Shown one piece after another: positions 23,608 through 31,449 of a stretch of DNA of 41,674 nt. The stretch's first letter is position 1, and the number at the start of each line of letters is the position of its first letter. The notes under the pieces were generated by a model. The model saw nothing but the letters and a program-made list of their open reading frames with translations, searched no databases and had not been told where the DNA came from. The stretch spans positions 1 through 41,674 of the forward strand of contig NZ_BSFQ01000050.1 in NCBI RefSeq assembly GCF_027922425.1, given 5' to 3'. The position numbers were made by a program, and so were the translations under genes. This stretch comes from Pseudonocardia halophobica. GTDB taxonomy: Bacteria; Actinomycetota; Actinomycetes; Mycobacteriales; Pseudonocardiaceae.

Positions 23608-24801
23608 TCAGCGGCTCTTGTACTCCTTGAGCAGCCCGCGGGAGATGATCGTCTTCTGGATCTCGCTGGTGCCCTCGCCGATCAGCAGGAAGGGCGCCTC
23701 GCGCATCAGGCGCTCGATCTCGTACTCCTTCGAGTACCCGTAGCCGCCGTGGATGCGGAAGGCCTCCTGGGTCACCTCGGCGCAGTACTCGCTCGCGAGC
23801 AGCTTCGCCATGCCGGCCTCGACGTCGTTGCGCTCGCCTCGGTCCTTGAGCCGGGCCGCGTTGACCATCATCAGGTGGGCGGCCTCGACCTTGGTGCCCA
23901 TCTCGGCCAGCTTGAACGCGATGGCCTGGTGCTCGGCGATCGGCTTGCCGAAGGTGGCGCGCTGCTGCGCGTACTCCACGGCCAGCTCGAAGGCGCGGAT
24001 CGAGATGCCGCAGGCGCGCGCCGCGACGTTGACCCGGCCGACCTCGACGCCGTCCATCATGTGCGAGAAGCCCTTGCCGGCCTCCCCGCCCAGGATCTGC
24101 GCGGCCGGGATGCGGAAGCCGTCGAACACCGCCTCGGTGGTGTCGACGCCCTTGTACCCCATCTTGTCGATCTTGCCGGGGATGGTGAGGCCGGGGACGA
24201 CCTCGCCGAAGCCCGACGGCTTCTCCACCAGGAACGTGGTGAGGTTCTGGTACGGCTTCGGGTTGCCGAGGTCCGTCTTCACCAGCAGCGCGATCAGGTT
24301 CGACGAGCCGCCGTTGGTCAGCCACATCTTGGCGCCGTCGATGACGTAGTCGTCGCCGTCCTGCTTGGCGCGGGTCTTGATCGCCGCGACGTCCGAGCCG
24401 AGGTCCGGCTCCGACATCGAGAAGGCGCCCCGGGTCTCCCCCAGCGCCATCTGCGGCAGGTACTTCTGCTTCTGCTCCTCGGTGCCGTGGTGCATCAGCA
24501 TGTACGCCACGATGAAGTGGGTGTTGATCACGCCGGAGACGCTCATCCAGCCGCGCGCGATCTGCTCGACGACCAGGGCGTAGGTCAGCAGGGACTCGCC
24601 CAGGCCGCCGTACTCCTCGGGGATGGTGAGGCCGAAGAGCCCCATCTCCTTCATCCCGTCGACGATGTCCTGCGGGTAGGCGTCCTCGTGCTCGAGGGCG
24701 GTGGCGTGCGGGATGATCTCCTTGTCCACGAACGTGCGGACGGTGGAGATGATCTCCTCCTGCACGTCGGTGAGACCGGCGGTCTGGGCCAGGCGGGCCA
24801 T
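23608..24801 (-). CDS. Acyl-CoA dehydrogenase, probable methylsuccinyl-CoA dehydrogenase type
   Basis: A 397-residue FAD flavoenzyme. FAD/substrate motifs FSMSEPDLGSD and KMWLTNG are present, the probable catalytic Glu lies in IHGGYGYSKEYEIERLMREA, and the end reads LIGEGTSEIQKTIISRGLL. GGAGAGG precedes the ATG. The stretch ARGWMSVSGVINTHFIVAYML matches, from memory, the dehydrogenase of Streptomyces ethylmalonyl-CoA clusters, which oxidises methylsuccinyl-CoA to mesaconyl-CoA. It is 35 bases after the CoA lyase gene in one operon. Other short branched acyl-CoA substrates cannot be excluded. Confidence 0.85.
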   Translation of the reverse strand: MARLAQTAGLTDVQEEIISTVRTFVDKEIIPHATALEHEDAYPQDIVDGMKEMGLFGLTIPEEYGGLGESLLTYALVVEQIARGWMSVSGVINTHFIVAYMLMHHGTEEQKQKYLPQMALGETRGAFSMSEPDLGSDVAAIKTRAKQDGDDYVIDGAKMWLTNGGSSNLIALLVKTDLGNPKPYQNLTTFLVEKPSGFGEVVPGLTIPGKIDKMGYKGVDTTEAVFDGFRIPAAQILGGEAGKGFSHMMDGVEVGRVNVAARACGISIRAFELAVEYAQQRATFGKPIAEHQAIAFKLAEMGTKVEAAHLMMVNAARLKDRGERNDVEAGMAKLLASEYCAEVTQEAFRIHGGYGYSKEYEIERLMREAPFLLIGEGTSEIQKTIISRGLLKEYKSR

Positions 24802-24836
24802 GGTGCCTCTCCTCGTCGAGTCGGGTCAGGGGCCGC

Positions 24837-25808
24837 TCAGGCCTCCGGCGGGGTCCACTTGTCCGTGCGCTGCATACCCGCGGCGCGGCCCTTGCCCGAG
24901 ATCACCAGGGCCATCTTGCGGGAGGCCTCGTCGATCATCTCGTCGCCGAGCATCGCGGCACCGCGCTTGCCGCCGGCCTCGGAGGTGAACCACTCGTACG
25001 CGTCGAGGATGTTCTCGGCGTGGTCGTAGTCCTCCTGCGACGGGCTGAAGACCTCGTTGGCCGCGTCGATCTGGCCGGGGTGCAGCACCCACTTGCCGTC
25101 GAAGCCCAGGGCGGCGGAGCGGCCGGCGACGCGCTTGAAGCCGTCGACGTCCTTGATCTGCAGGTACGGCCCGTCGATGGCCTGCTTGTCGTGCGCGCGG
25201 GCGGCCATGAGGATCGACATGAGGATGTGGTGGTAGGCGTCGCCGACGTCGTAGCCCGGCGGCTGCTCGCCCACGACCAGGGACTTCATGTTGATCGACG
25301 CCATGAAGTCGGCCGGGCCGAAGATGATCGTCTCGACGCGCCGGCTCGCGGTGGCGATCTCGTTGACGTTGGTCAGGCCCAGCGCGTTCTCGATCTGCGC
25401 CTCGATGCCGATCTTGCCGACCTCGTAGCCCATGGTCTTCTCGATCTGCGTGAGCAGCAGGTCGAGCGCGACGACCTGCTGCGGCGTCTGCACCTTCGGA
25501 AGCATGATCGCGTCGAGGTTCGCGCCGGCGCCCTCGACGACCTCCGTGACGTCCCGGTAGGTCCACTCGGTGGTCCAGTCGTTGACGCGGACCACGCGGG
25601 CCTTCTCGCCCCAGCCGCCCTCGTTCAGCGCGGCGACGATCGTCTTGCGGGCGCCCGGCTTGGCCAGCGGCGCGCACGCGTCCTCGAGGTCGAGGAAGAC
25701 CTGGTCCGAGTCCAGCGTCCGGGCCTTGTCGATGAACTTCTGGCTCGAACCGGGAACCGCCAGGCAGGACCGGCGGGGGCGGAGCGGGCGGGTGCTCTCG
25801 GACGTCAC
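24837..25808 (-). CDS. HpcH/HpaI-fold CoA-ester lyase (malyl-CoA / beta-methylmalyl-CoA lyase type)
   Basis: A 323-residue TIM-barrel lyase. Substrate and metal motifs include CLAVPGSSQKFIDKA, VFLDLEDACAP (Glu/Asp), the barrel Glu of IGIEAQIENALG, GPADFMASI and the C-terminal GFDGKWVLHPGQ. Length fits malyl-CoA lyases (about 320), not the shorter CitE-like proteins (about 270). It would cleave beta-methylmalyl-CoA to glyoxylate and propionyl-CoA, following the hydratase at 3695. GTG 25808 has GAGGAG seven bases upstream. First gene of the two-gene unit with the dehydrogenase. Confidence 0.85.
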   Translation of the reverse strand: MTSESTRPLRPRRSCLAVPGSSQKFIDKARTLDSDQVFLDLEDACAPLAKPGARKTIVAALNEGGWGEKARVVRVNDWTTEWTYRDVTEVVEGAGANLDAIMLPKVQTPQQVVALDLLLTQIEKTMGYEVGKIGIEAQIENALGLTNVNEIATASRRVETIIFGPADFMASINMKSLVVGEQPPGYDVGDAYHHILMSILMAARAHDKQAIDGPYLQIKDVDGFKRVAGRSAALGFDGKWVLHPGQIDAANEVFSPSQEDYDHAENILDAYEWFTSEAGGKRGAAMLGDEMIDEASRKMALVISGKGRAAGMQRTDKWTPPEA

Positions 25809-26231
25809 TGTCGTACTCCTCGTCGCTGATCGGGGCCGCTACGGATGCTGGCACGTCCCGGCGCCCAGCGCGCCGTCAGGTGATTGGTTTCTCACCCATG
25901 CAAGGTGGACGGGGGTTACCGGCCGGTACCGCCCCCTCCGACCGGACGGTCCGGGCGGGTGGTTTGCGCTGCTGGTGCGGTCCCCCGGCCCGCACACCCA
26001 GGATGGCGCGGCAGACTGGGCGAGCCGACCGCGACCCAGGTGGGGGCCCAGGTTGGTCCGGCGAACCCTCCGGGCCCGCTTCGGCACCCGGAACGGCGCA
26101 CTCATCCGCGGACTCGCACGCCCGAAGCGCATGGCACCTGCAGGAGCTGTCTCCACACCCGGGACGGCGCGGCACACCCGCCGGGGCTGCTCCCGCCGGG
26201 TCTGCGAGCTCGACGGACTTTCCGAGGCGAG
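25809..26231. other. 423-base gap upstream of the CoA lyase gene
   Basis: Non-coding as far as I can tell. Open frames cross it in several registers, but none has a start signal or protein-like composition. An inverted repeat GGTGA-N8-TCACC (25879-25896) lies 71 bases before the lyase start and could be an operator of the lyase/dehydrogenase unit. No repeat or RNA gene is recognised. Confidence 0.5.
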
Positions 26232-27104
26232 TCAGGGGAGGGCGGTGAGTTCGCCCCGGGAGACCGGGACCACCCCACCCCGGACCGTGGTGGCGACCGC
26301 CCGCCCGTCCTCGGCGCGGACCTCGACGTCGAGGCGGGAGGGGCGGCCGATCTCGGCGCCCTGCGCGATGGTGAAGCGCGACGCGCCGTCCGGGTCGAGC
26401 AGGCCGCGGTCGGCGAGGAACACCCCGAGCGCGACGGCGGCGGAGCCGGTCGCGGGGTCCTCGTCCACCCCGACCCCGGCGCCGAACATCCGCAGGTGCA
26501 CCTGCCCGCCGTCGCCGGACACGCTCGCCACCACCAGCCCGGTCAGACCGGCGGTCTGCGCTCGCACCCCCTCCGCGTCGGGCACGGCGCGGGCCACGGC
26601 GTCGGGCCGCACCAGCAGGAACGCGAACGGCACACCCGCCGCGGCGACGCCCGGGGCGGCGGCGCCGTCGACGTCGTCGGGGGTCAGCCCGGCCGCGGCG
26701 GCGAGCAGGGCGGCGTCGAGGTCCTCCCCCACCTCGGGCCGCCCGCCCGCGACGCGCGCGCCGTCGGCGTCGACCGCGACGGGCAGCAGCCCGGCTCCGC
26801 ACTCCTGGACGACGTCGCCGTGCCGGATCGCGCCGTCCCGCGCGAGCGTCCACGCCGCGCCGACGCTCGGGTGCCCGGCGAACGGCAGCTCGACGGCCGG
26901 GGTGAAGATCCGCACCCGGTAGTCCGCGTCGGGCGTGCTCGGCGGCAGGGTGAACACCGTCTCGGAGAGGTGGAACTCGGAGGCGATCGCCTGCATCGCC
27001 TCGCCCGAGGGTTCGTGCTGCTCGCAGCGGACCACGGCGAGCGGGTTGCCCGCGTACGGGCGGTCGGTGAACACGTCCACGACGTCGAAGCGGAGGCTCG
27101 GCAC
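26232..27104 (-). CDS. PhzF-family isomerase/epimerase
   Basis: A 290-residue cytosolic enzyme with the diaminopimelate-epimerase-like fold. Family marks: FTDRPYAGNPLAVV at the start, the catalytic Glu in FHLSETVF (about 47), PFAGHPSVGAAW and the DEDPATGSAAVALGVFL loop. Length is normal. It stands alone, without phenazine genes, so a role in phenazine synthesis is unlikely; most PhzF relatives have unknown small-molecule substrates. Divergent from the small membrane protein gene at 27240. Confidence 0.9.
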   Translation of the reverse strand: MPSLRFDVVDVFTDRPYAGNPLAVVRCEQHEPSGEAMQAIASEFHLSETVFTLPPSTPDADYRVRIFTPAVELPFAGHPSVGAAWTLARDGAIRHGDVVQECGAGLLPVAVDADGARVAGGRPEVGEDLDAALLAAAAGLTPDDVDGAAAPGVAAAGVPFAFLLVRPDAVARAVPDAEGVRAQTAGLTGLVVASVSGDGGQVHLRMFGAGVGVDEDPATGSAAVALGVFLADRGLLDPDGASRFTIAQGAEIGRPSRLDVEVRAEDGRAVATTVRGGVVPVSRGELTALP

Positions 27105-27239
27105 GGGACGGAGACTAGGGCCGACCGCCGGAACCGGGCGGGCGCGCCGCTGCGCCGTCCGGCGTCCGTCGCCGAACGGCGGCCGTCCGGTCCGTCACGG
27201 CTCCTACGCTGTGCGCCGGACCACACGAGGACGGACCCC

Positions 27240-27581
27240 ATGGCACTGCTGCGCGAGGTCACCGGGTACGTCGCACATGCCGTGCTGTTGGCCTGGTGGC
27301 TGTGGATCGTGCTGTCGACGGCGCCGCAGCTGCGCCGGGGCATCCGGGACCGGCGGACCCGCACCCAGGTGATGTTGATCAAGACCGCCGCCCTCGTCAC
27401 CGCGGCGCTCCTCGTCGGCGTCATCCACTTCTGGGCCACGGAGTGGTGGCAGGTGCTCGTCGCGCTGCCGGTGGCCGTCGTGATCGGGATCGTGCTGCAC
27501 CGCGCCTACCGCAGACTGGTCGCCCCTGCCCGGCACCGGTTGACGATCACCCGCCGGGTCAGGCGTATCCGGTCGGCCTGA
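27240..27581 (+). CDS. Small membrane protein of unknown function
   Basis: A 113-residue protein with three hydrophobic segments (about 10-28, 47-65 and 70-86) separated by basic loops (RRGIRDRRTRTQ) and a strongly basic tail (RRLVAPARHRLTITRRVRRIR). ACGAGG lies nine bases before the ATG, and a TACGCT -10 lies at 27205-27210. It has no domain I recognise. Topology suggests a basic, cytosol-facing C-terminus. Confidence 0.65.
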   Translation: MALLREVTGYVAHAVLLAWWLWIVLSTAPQLRRGIRDRRTRTQVMLIKTAALVTAALLVGVIHFWATEWWQVLVALPVAVVIGIVLHRAYRRLVAPARHRLTITRRVRRIRSA

Positions 27582-27632
27582 GGATCGGTCCGACCCGGCC
27601 CCCACCTGGGGTGACGGCCTAGTCTGTGCCCC

Positions 27633-28952
27633 ATGGGCGCGGCGCGGATCTTCGTGGCACGGATGGCGGGCCTCGCCGTGTTCGGGCCCGACGGGGAGCG
27701 GATCGGCAAGGTGCGCGACGTCGTCGCCACCCTGCGGCTCGACGCCACCCCGCCGCGGGTGCTGGGCCTCGTGGTCGAGCTGTCCAGCCGCCGGCGCATC
27801 TTCGTGCCCATGCTGCGTGTGGCGGACGTCGACCCCGCCGCCGTCACCCTGGCCAGCGGCTCGGTGAGCCTCTCCGGCTTCCACCAGCGCCCCAACGAGA
27901 CGCTCGTGCTCGGCCAGATGCTCGACGCGCCGGTCACCGTACGTGAGTCGGGCGAGCCCGCCACCGTGGTCGACGCCGCGATCGAGCCGACCCGCAGCCG
28001 GGACTGGATGGTGAGCCGGCTGGCCCTCCGCACCGGCCCGCGGCGCCTGGGGCGCCGCAGCCCCGTGCAGGTCCTGCCGTGGAGCGCCGTCCAGGGGCTG
28101 ACCCTGTCCGACCGGCAGGGCACCGAGGGCCTCCTCGCCGTGTTCGACTCGATGCGCCCGGCCGACGTCGCCGCGGCGCTGTCCGAGCTGCCCCGCAAGC
28201 GCCAGCGCGAGGTCGTCGACTCGCTCGACGACGAGCGGCTGGCCGACGTGTTCGAGGAGCTGTCGGAGAACGACCAGCGCGTGCTGTTCGCGCACCTGGA
28301 CTCCGAGCGCGCCGCGGACGTCCTCGAGGCCATGGCGCCCGACGACGCCGCCGACCTCCTCGGCGAGCTCGACGACGAGGAGGCCGGCCGGCTGCTCGCG
28401 CTGATGGAGCCCGAGGAGTCCGAGCCCGTCCGGCGGCTGATGACCTACGAGACGCGCACCGCCGGCGGCCTGATGACCCCGGAGCCGATCGTGCTTCGGC
28501 CGGACGCGACGGTGGCCGAGGCGCTCGCGCACGTACGGAACCCGGACGTGCCGCCGGCGCTGGCGAGCATGGTGTTCGTCTGCCGCCCGCCGAGCGCCAC
28601 CCCGACCGGTCGCTACCTGGGCTGCGTGCACAGCCAGCGGCTGCTGCGCGAGGCACCGTTCGAGCTGGTCGCGGGGCTGGTCGACAGCGAGCTCGCCCGG
28701 CTGGAGCCCGACGCCTCGATCGAGGAGATCACCCGCTACTTCGCCACGTACAACCTGGTGGCGGGCCCGGTCGTCGACCCGGAGGACCACCTGCTGGGCG
28801 CGGTCACCGTCGACGACCTGCTCGACCACCTGCTGCCGGAGGGCTGGCGGGACCAGCCGGCCCTCGGGCACGTCGAGCCCGGGGTCGGCGAGCTCGCACG
28901 GAACGGGACGGGGCCCGACGGGTCCGGACGGACGGGGGCCGCCGATGCCTGA
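27633..28952 (+). CDS. PRC-barrel / MgtE_N / CBS protein without a channel domain (Rv1232c-type)
   Basis: A 439-residue soluble protein. Two PRC-barrel-like segments (about 1-80 and 105-170) are followed by a superhelical MgtE_N domain (about 172-285: DMRPADVAAALSELP-type repeats, DDAADLLGELDDEEAGRLL) and a CBS pair (about 288-410), ending in a Gly-rich tail. The membrane domain of the MgtE Mg2+ channel is absent. A TAGTCT -10 (27620-27625) ends seven bases before the ATG: leaderless. Its last eight bases overlap the DUF1003 gene. In MgtE the N and CBS domains sense Mg2+ and gate the channel; here they may gate another protein, perhaps the DUF1003 partner or CorA. That is inference. Confidence 0.85.
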   Translation: MGAARIFVARMAGLAVFGPDGERIGKVRDVVATLRLDATPPRVLGLVVELSSRRRIFVPMLRVADVDPAAVTLASGSVSLSGFHQRPNETLVLGQMLDAPVTVRESGEPATVVDAAIEPTRSRDWMVSRLALRTGPRRLGRRSPVQVLPWSAVQGLTLSDRQGTEGLLAVFDSMRPADVAAALSELPRKRQREVVDSLDDERLADVFEELSENDQRVLFAHLDSERAADVLEAMAPDDAADLLGELDDEEAGRLLALMEPEESEPVRRLMTYETRTAGGLMTPEPIVLRPDATVAEALAHVRNPDVPPALASMVFVCRPPSATPTGRYLGCVHSQRLLREAPFELVAGLVDSELARLEPDASIEEITRYFATYNLVAGPVVDPEDHLLGAVTVDDLLDHLLPEGWRDQPALGHVEPGVGELARNGTGPDGSGRTGAADA

Positions 28953-29484
28953 GCTGCAGACCGGCCGCCGCCTCGACCAGCCGCTGCTCGGCCGGCGGCG
29001 GATCGAGTTCGACCCGGACGGCTTCGCCAGCGCCGCGGAGCGCATCGCGCGGTACCTCGGCACCGGTCGCTACCTGGGCATCCAGACGGTGATCGTGCTC
29101 GTGTGGATCGGGCTGAACCTGGTCAGCTGGCGGCTGCAGTGGGACCCGTACCCGTTCATCCTGCTCAACCTGGCCTTCTCCACCCAGGCGGCCTACGCGG
29201 CGCCGCTGATCCTGCTCGCGCAGAACCGGCAGGACGACCGGGACCGGATCGCCCTCGAGGAGGACCGGCGGCGCGCCGAGCGCACGAAGGCCGACACGGA
29301 GTACCTCGCCCGCGAGCTCGCCGCGCTGCGCCTCGCGATCGGCGAGGTCGCCACGCGGGACTACCTGCGGGGCGAGCTCGAGCGGGTCACGCAGAGCCTC
29401 GAGGCCACCGTCGACGCCGCGGTCCGCGGCGAGGAGCCCGACCGGCGGCCGGAGAAGCGGGAGGCGAAGCCGCGGCGCCGCTGA
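28945..29484 (+). CDS. DUF1003 membrane protein
   Basis: A 179-residue protein with two helices (about 46-64 and 70-90) around the DUF1003 core DPYPFILLNLAFSTQAAYAAPLILLAQNRQDDRDR. A charged C-terminal region (about 95-165) with a regular Leu/Glu pattern is probably a coiled coil, and the end is basic (EKREAKPRRR). The ATG lies eight bases inside the MgtE_N/CBS gene, so the two are translated together, the arrangement I recall for Rv1232c/Rv1231c. Confidence 0.88.
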   Translation: MPELQTGRRLDQPLLGRRRIEFDPDGFASAAERIARYLGTGRYLGIQTVIVLVWIGLNLVSWRLQWDPYPFILLNLAFSTQAAYAAPLILLAQNRQDDRDRIALEEDRRRAERTKADTEYLARELAALRLAIGEVATRDYLRGELERVTQSLEATVDAAVRGEEPDRRPEKREAKPRRR

Positions 29485-29546
29485 CCGCGGGCCGCGCCGT
29501 CACCCCCCGCGAGTCGCGCTCCGGCCCTCCGCGAGTCGCGGCGGAA

Positions 29547-30068
29547 TCAGGTCACGACGAGCCGGGAGCAGATGCGCTCCAGCGCCGCCAGGTCGTCGGC
29601 GTCGAGCCGCGTTGCGAAGTGGCTGGTCACCCCGCGCAGGTGGGTGCGCGAGGCGGTCCGCAACCGGTCCAGACCGGCCGGCGTGAGTCCCGCGGCGACC
29701 CCCCGGCCGTCGGACTCGACCCTCGTGCGGCGCACGAGCCCGGCGCGTTCCAGCCGGTCGACCAGCCGGGTCACCCCGGACCGCGAGAGCAGCACGGCGT
29801 CGGCCAGCTCGGTCATGCGCAGCCGTCTCCCGGGCGCCTCGGCGAGCTGGACCAGCACGTCGTAGGCCGCCAGCGAGAGCTCCTGCTCCGCGACGAGTTC
29901 GGTCTCCAGCGCCCGGGTGATCGTGGCGTGCGCCCTCAGGAACGCCCGCCACGACGCCATCTCCTCCGGCCTCGGCACGACCTGCCCCGACCGGTCCTTC
30001 CCCCCGTGCGCGGACCCCGTGGTGCGCAGGCCGTCCGAGCCAGCCCGCCCTTCGGCGATGTCCGTCAC
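29547..30068 (-). CDS. MarR-family transcriptional regulator
   Basis: A 173-residue winged-helix regulator. The recognition region is LRMTELADAVLLSRSGVTRLVDRLERAGLVRRTRVESDGR with the family's D-x-R wing. A charged N-terminal extension of 40 residues precedes it. GTG 30068 is chosen because TAGCAT (30082-30077) lies eight bases upstream and no ribosome-binding site exists: leaderless. The palindrome CCGTAG-ATG-CTACGG (30071-30085) covers this -10, so the gene is probably autorepressed. Divergent from mrp; ligand unknown. Confidence 0.88.
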   Translation of the reverse strand: MTDIAEGRAGSDGLRTTGSAHGGKDRSGQVVPRPEEMASWRAFLRAHATITRALETELVAEQELSLAAYDVLVQLAEAPGRRLRMTELADAVLLSRSGVTRLVDRLERAGLVRRTRVESDGRGVAAGLTPAGLDRLRTASRTHLRGVTSHFATRLDADDLAALERICSRLVVT

Positions 30069-30070
30069 GC

Positions 30071-30085
30071 CCGTAGATGCTACGG
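30071..30085. promoter_or_regulatory. Probable MarR operator over its own -10
   Basis: CCGTAG-ATG-CTACGG is a perfect inverted repeat with a 3-base spacer. It contains the TAGCAT -10 of the marR-like gene. The mrp -10 (TAGCAT, 30113-30118) lies 28 bases away and is not covered. Confidence 0.55.
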
Positions 30086-30184
30086 ACGCGAGAGCGGGCG
30101 CGGGACCGCACGTAGCATGGGAACCGACAGGCCGTGACCGCACTCGCGGCACTCGTCGACGAGGAAGGTTCAGCGGAGACCCAG

Positions 30185-31339
30185 ATGTCCCTCATGGGAA
30201 ACACCAGCACCGAGACCGTCGAGCAGGCGATCCGCGCCGCGCTGAGCAAGGTCGAGGACCCCGAGATCCGCAAACCGATCACCGAGATCGGCATGGTCAA
30301 GGGCGTCACGGTGTCCCCGGACGGCGTGGCCCAGGTGGGCGTCTACCTCACGGTCGCGGGCTGCCCGATGCGGGAGACCATCAATCGCCGGGTGACCGAC
30401 GCGGTGTCGGCCGTGCCCGGGGTGAGCGAGGTCCGCGTCGAGCTGGACGTGATGAGCGACGAGCAGCGGACCGCCCTGCGCCGGCAGCTGCGCGGCGACT
30501 CCGACGAGCCGGAGATCCCGTTCGCCCAGCCCGGTTCGCTGACCCGCGTGTACTGCGTGGCGTCGGGCAAGGGCGGCGTCGGCAAGTCCTCGGTCACGGT
30601 CAACCTGGCCGCGGCGATGGCTGCGAAGGGCCTGCACGTCGGCGTGGTCGACGCGGACATCTACGGGCACTCGGTCCCGCGGATGCTCGGCGCGGCGGAC
30701 CGGCCGACCAAGGTCGACAACATGATCATGCCGCCGCAGGCGCACGGCGTGAAGGTCATCTCGATCGGCATGTTTGTCGCCGACAACACGCCGGTCGTGT
30801 GGCGCGGCCCGATGCTGCACCGCGCGCTGCAGCAGTTCCTGGCGGACGTGTTCTGGGGCGACCTGGACGTCCTGCTGCTGGACCTGCCCCCGGGCACCGG
30901 CGACATCGCGATCTCGACTGCGCAGCTCATCCCGAACGCCGAGCTGCTGGTGGTCACCACCCCGCAGCAGGCCGCGGCCGAGGTGGCCGAGCGGGCGGGC
31001 TCGATCGCGCTGCAGACCCGGCAGCGGATCGCCGGCGTCGTCGAGAACATGTCGTGGCTGGAGATGCCCGACGGCTCGCGGATGGAGGTCTTCGGGTCGG
31101 GTGGCGGCCAGACCGTCGTCGACCGGCTGACCCAGGCCCTCGGCGCGCAGGTCCCGCTGCTCGGCCAGGTGCCGCTGGAGCCGGGCGTGCGCGAGTGCGG
31201 CGACTCCGGCACCCCGATCGTGCTGCGCAGCCCGGAGACCGCGGCCGCCCAGGTGCTCAACGGCATCGCCGACAAGCTCACGGTCCGCTCCCGCGGCCTC
31301 GCCGGCATGTCCCTGGGCCTCTCCCCGGTCCGCAAGTAA
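30185..31339 (+). CDS. mrp: Mrp/NBP35-family Fe-S carrier P-loop ATPase
   Basis: A 384-residue iron-sulfur carrier ATPase. A MIP18/DUF59 domain (about 8-90: VEDPEIRKPITEIGMVKGV, GCPMRE) precedes the ATPase with the deviant P-loop ASGKGGVGKSS (about 123), and DADIYGHSVPRMLG and LLLDLPPGTGD motifs. I start at ATG 30185, with GGAG six bases upstream; GTG 30134 would add 17 residues. A TAGCAT -10 lies at 30113-30118. The paired C-x-x-C of some relatives is not evident. Position between DUF1003 and tatB matches Rv1229c. Confidence 0.92.
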   Translation: MSLMGNTSTETVEQAIRAALSKVEDPEIRKPITEIGMVKGVTVSPDGVAQVGVYLTVAGCPMRETINRRVTDAVSAVPGVSEVRVELDVMSDEQRTALRRQLRGDSDEPEIPFAQPGSLTRVYCVASGKGGVGKSSVTVNLAAAMAAKGLHVGVVDADIYGHSVPRMLGAADRPTKVDNMIMPPQAHGVKVISIGMFVADNTPVVWRGPMLHRALQQFLADVFWGDLDVLLLDLPPGTGDIAISTAQLIPNAELLVVTTPQQAAAEVAERAGSIALQTRQRIAGVVENMSWLEMPDGSRMEVFGSGGGQTVVDRLTQALGAQVPLLGQVPLEPGVRECGDSGTPIVLRSPETAAAQVLNGIADKLTVRSRGLAGMSLGLSPVRK

Positions 31340-31340
31340 T

Positions 31341-31443
31341 CGCGTTATGGAACCATGATGCGCTGAGGAACCCGCCAAAATCGCGTTATGGAACCATAAT
31401 GCGATCCAGCCGGGCCGGAATGCGCATTATGGTTCCATAGCGC
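31341..31443. repeat. Three TTATGGAACCATAA-family repeats forming a terminator (mrp / aminotransferase junction)
   Basis: Copies with core TTATGGAACCATAA lie at 31341-31362, 31382-31403 and, inverted, 31423-31443. The second and third pair as a 21-bp stem over a 19-base loop. The block fills the gap between the convergent mrp and aminotransferase stops. The same family recurs at 39236-39338. Confidence 0.75.
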
Positions 31444-31449
31444 AGATGG

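Noticed and set aside
25839..26177. Minus-strand 112-codon frame in the gap before the CoA lyase gene
   Set aside because: No ribosome-binding site, no promoter, Arg/Pro/Gly-rich, no recognisable domain.
26232..27104. PhzF gene as part of a phenazine cluster
   Set aside because: No other phz genes nearby; most PhzF relatives are unrelated to phenazines.
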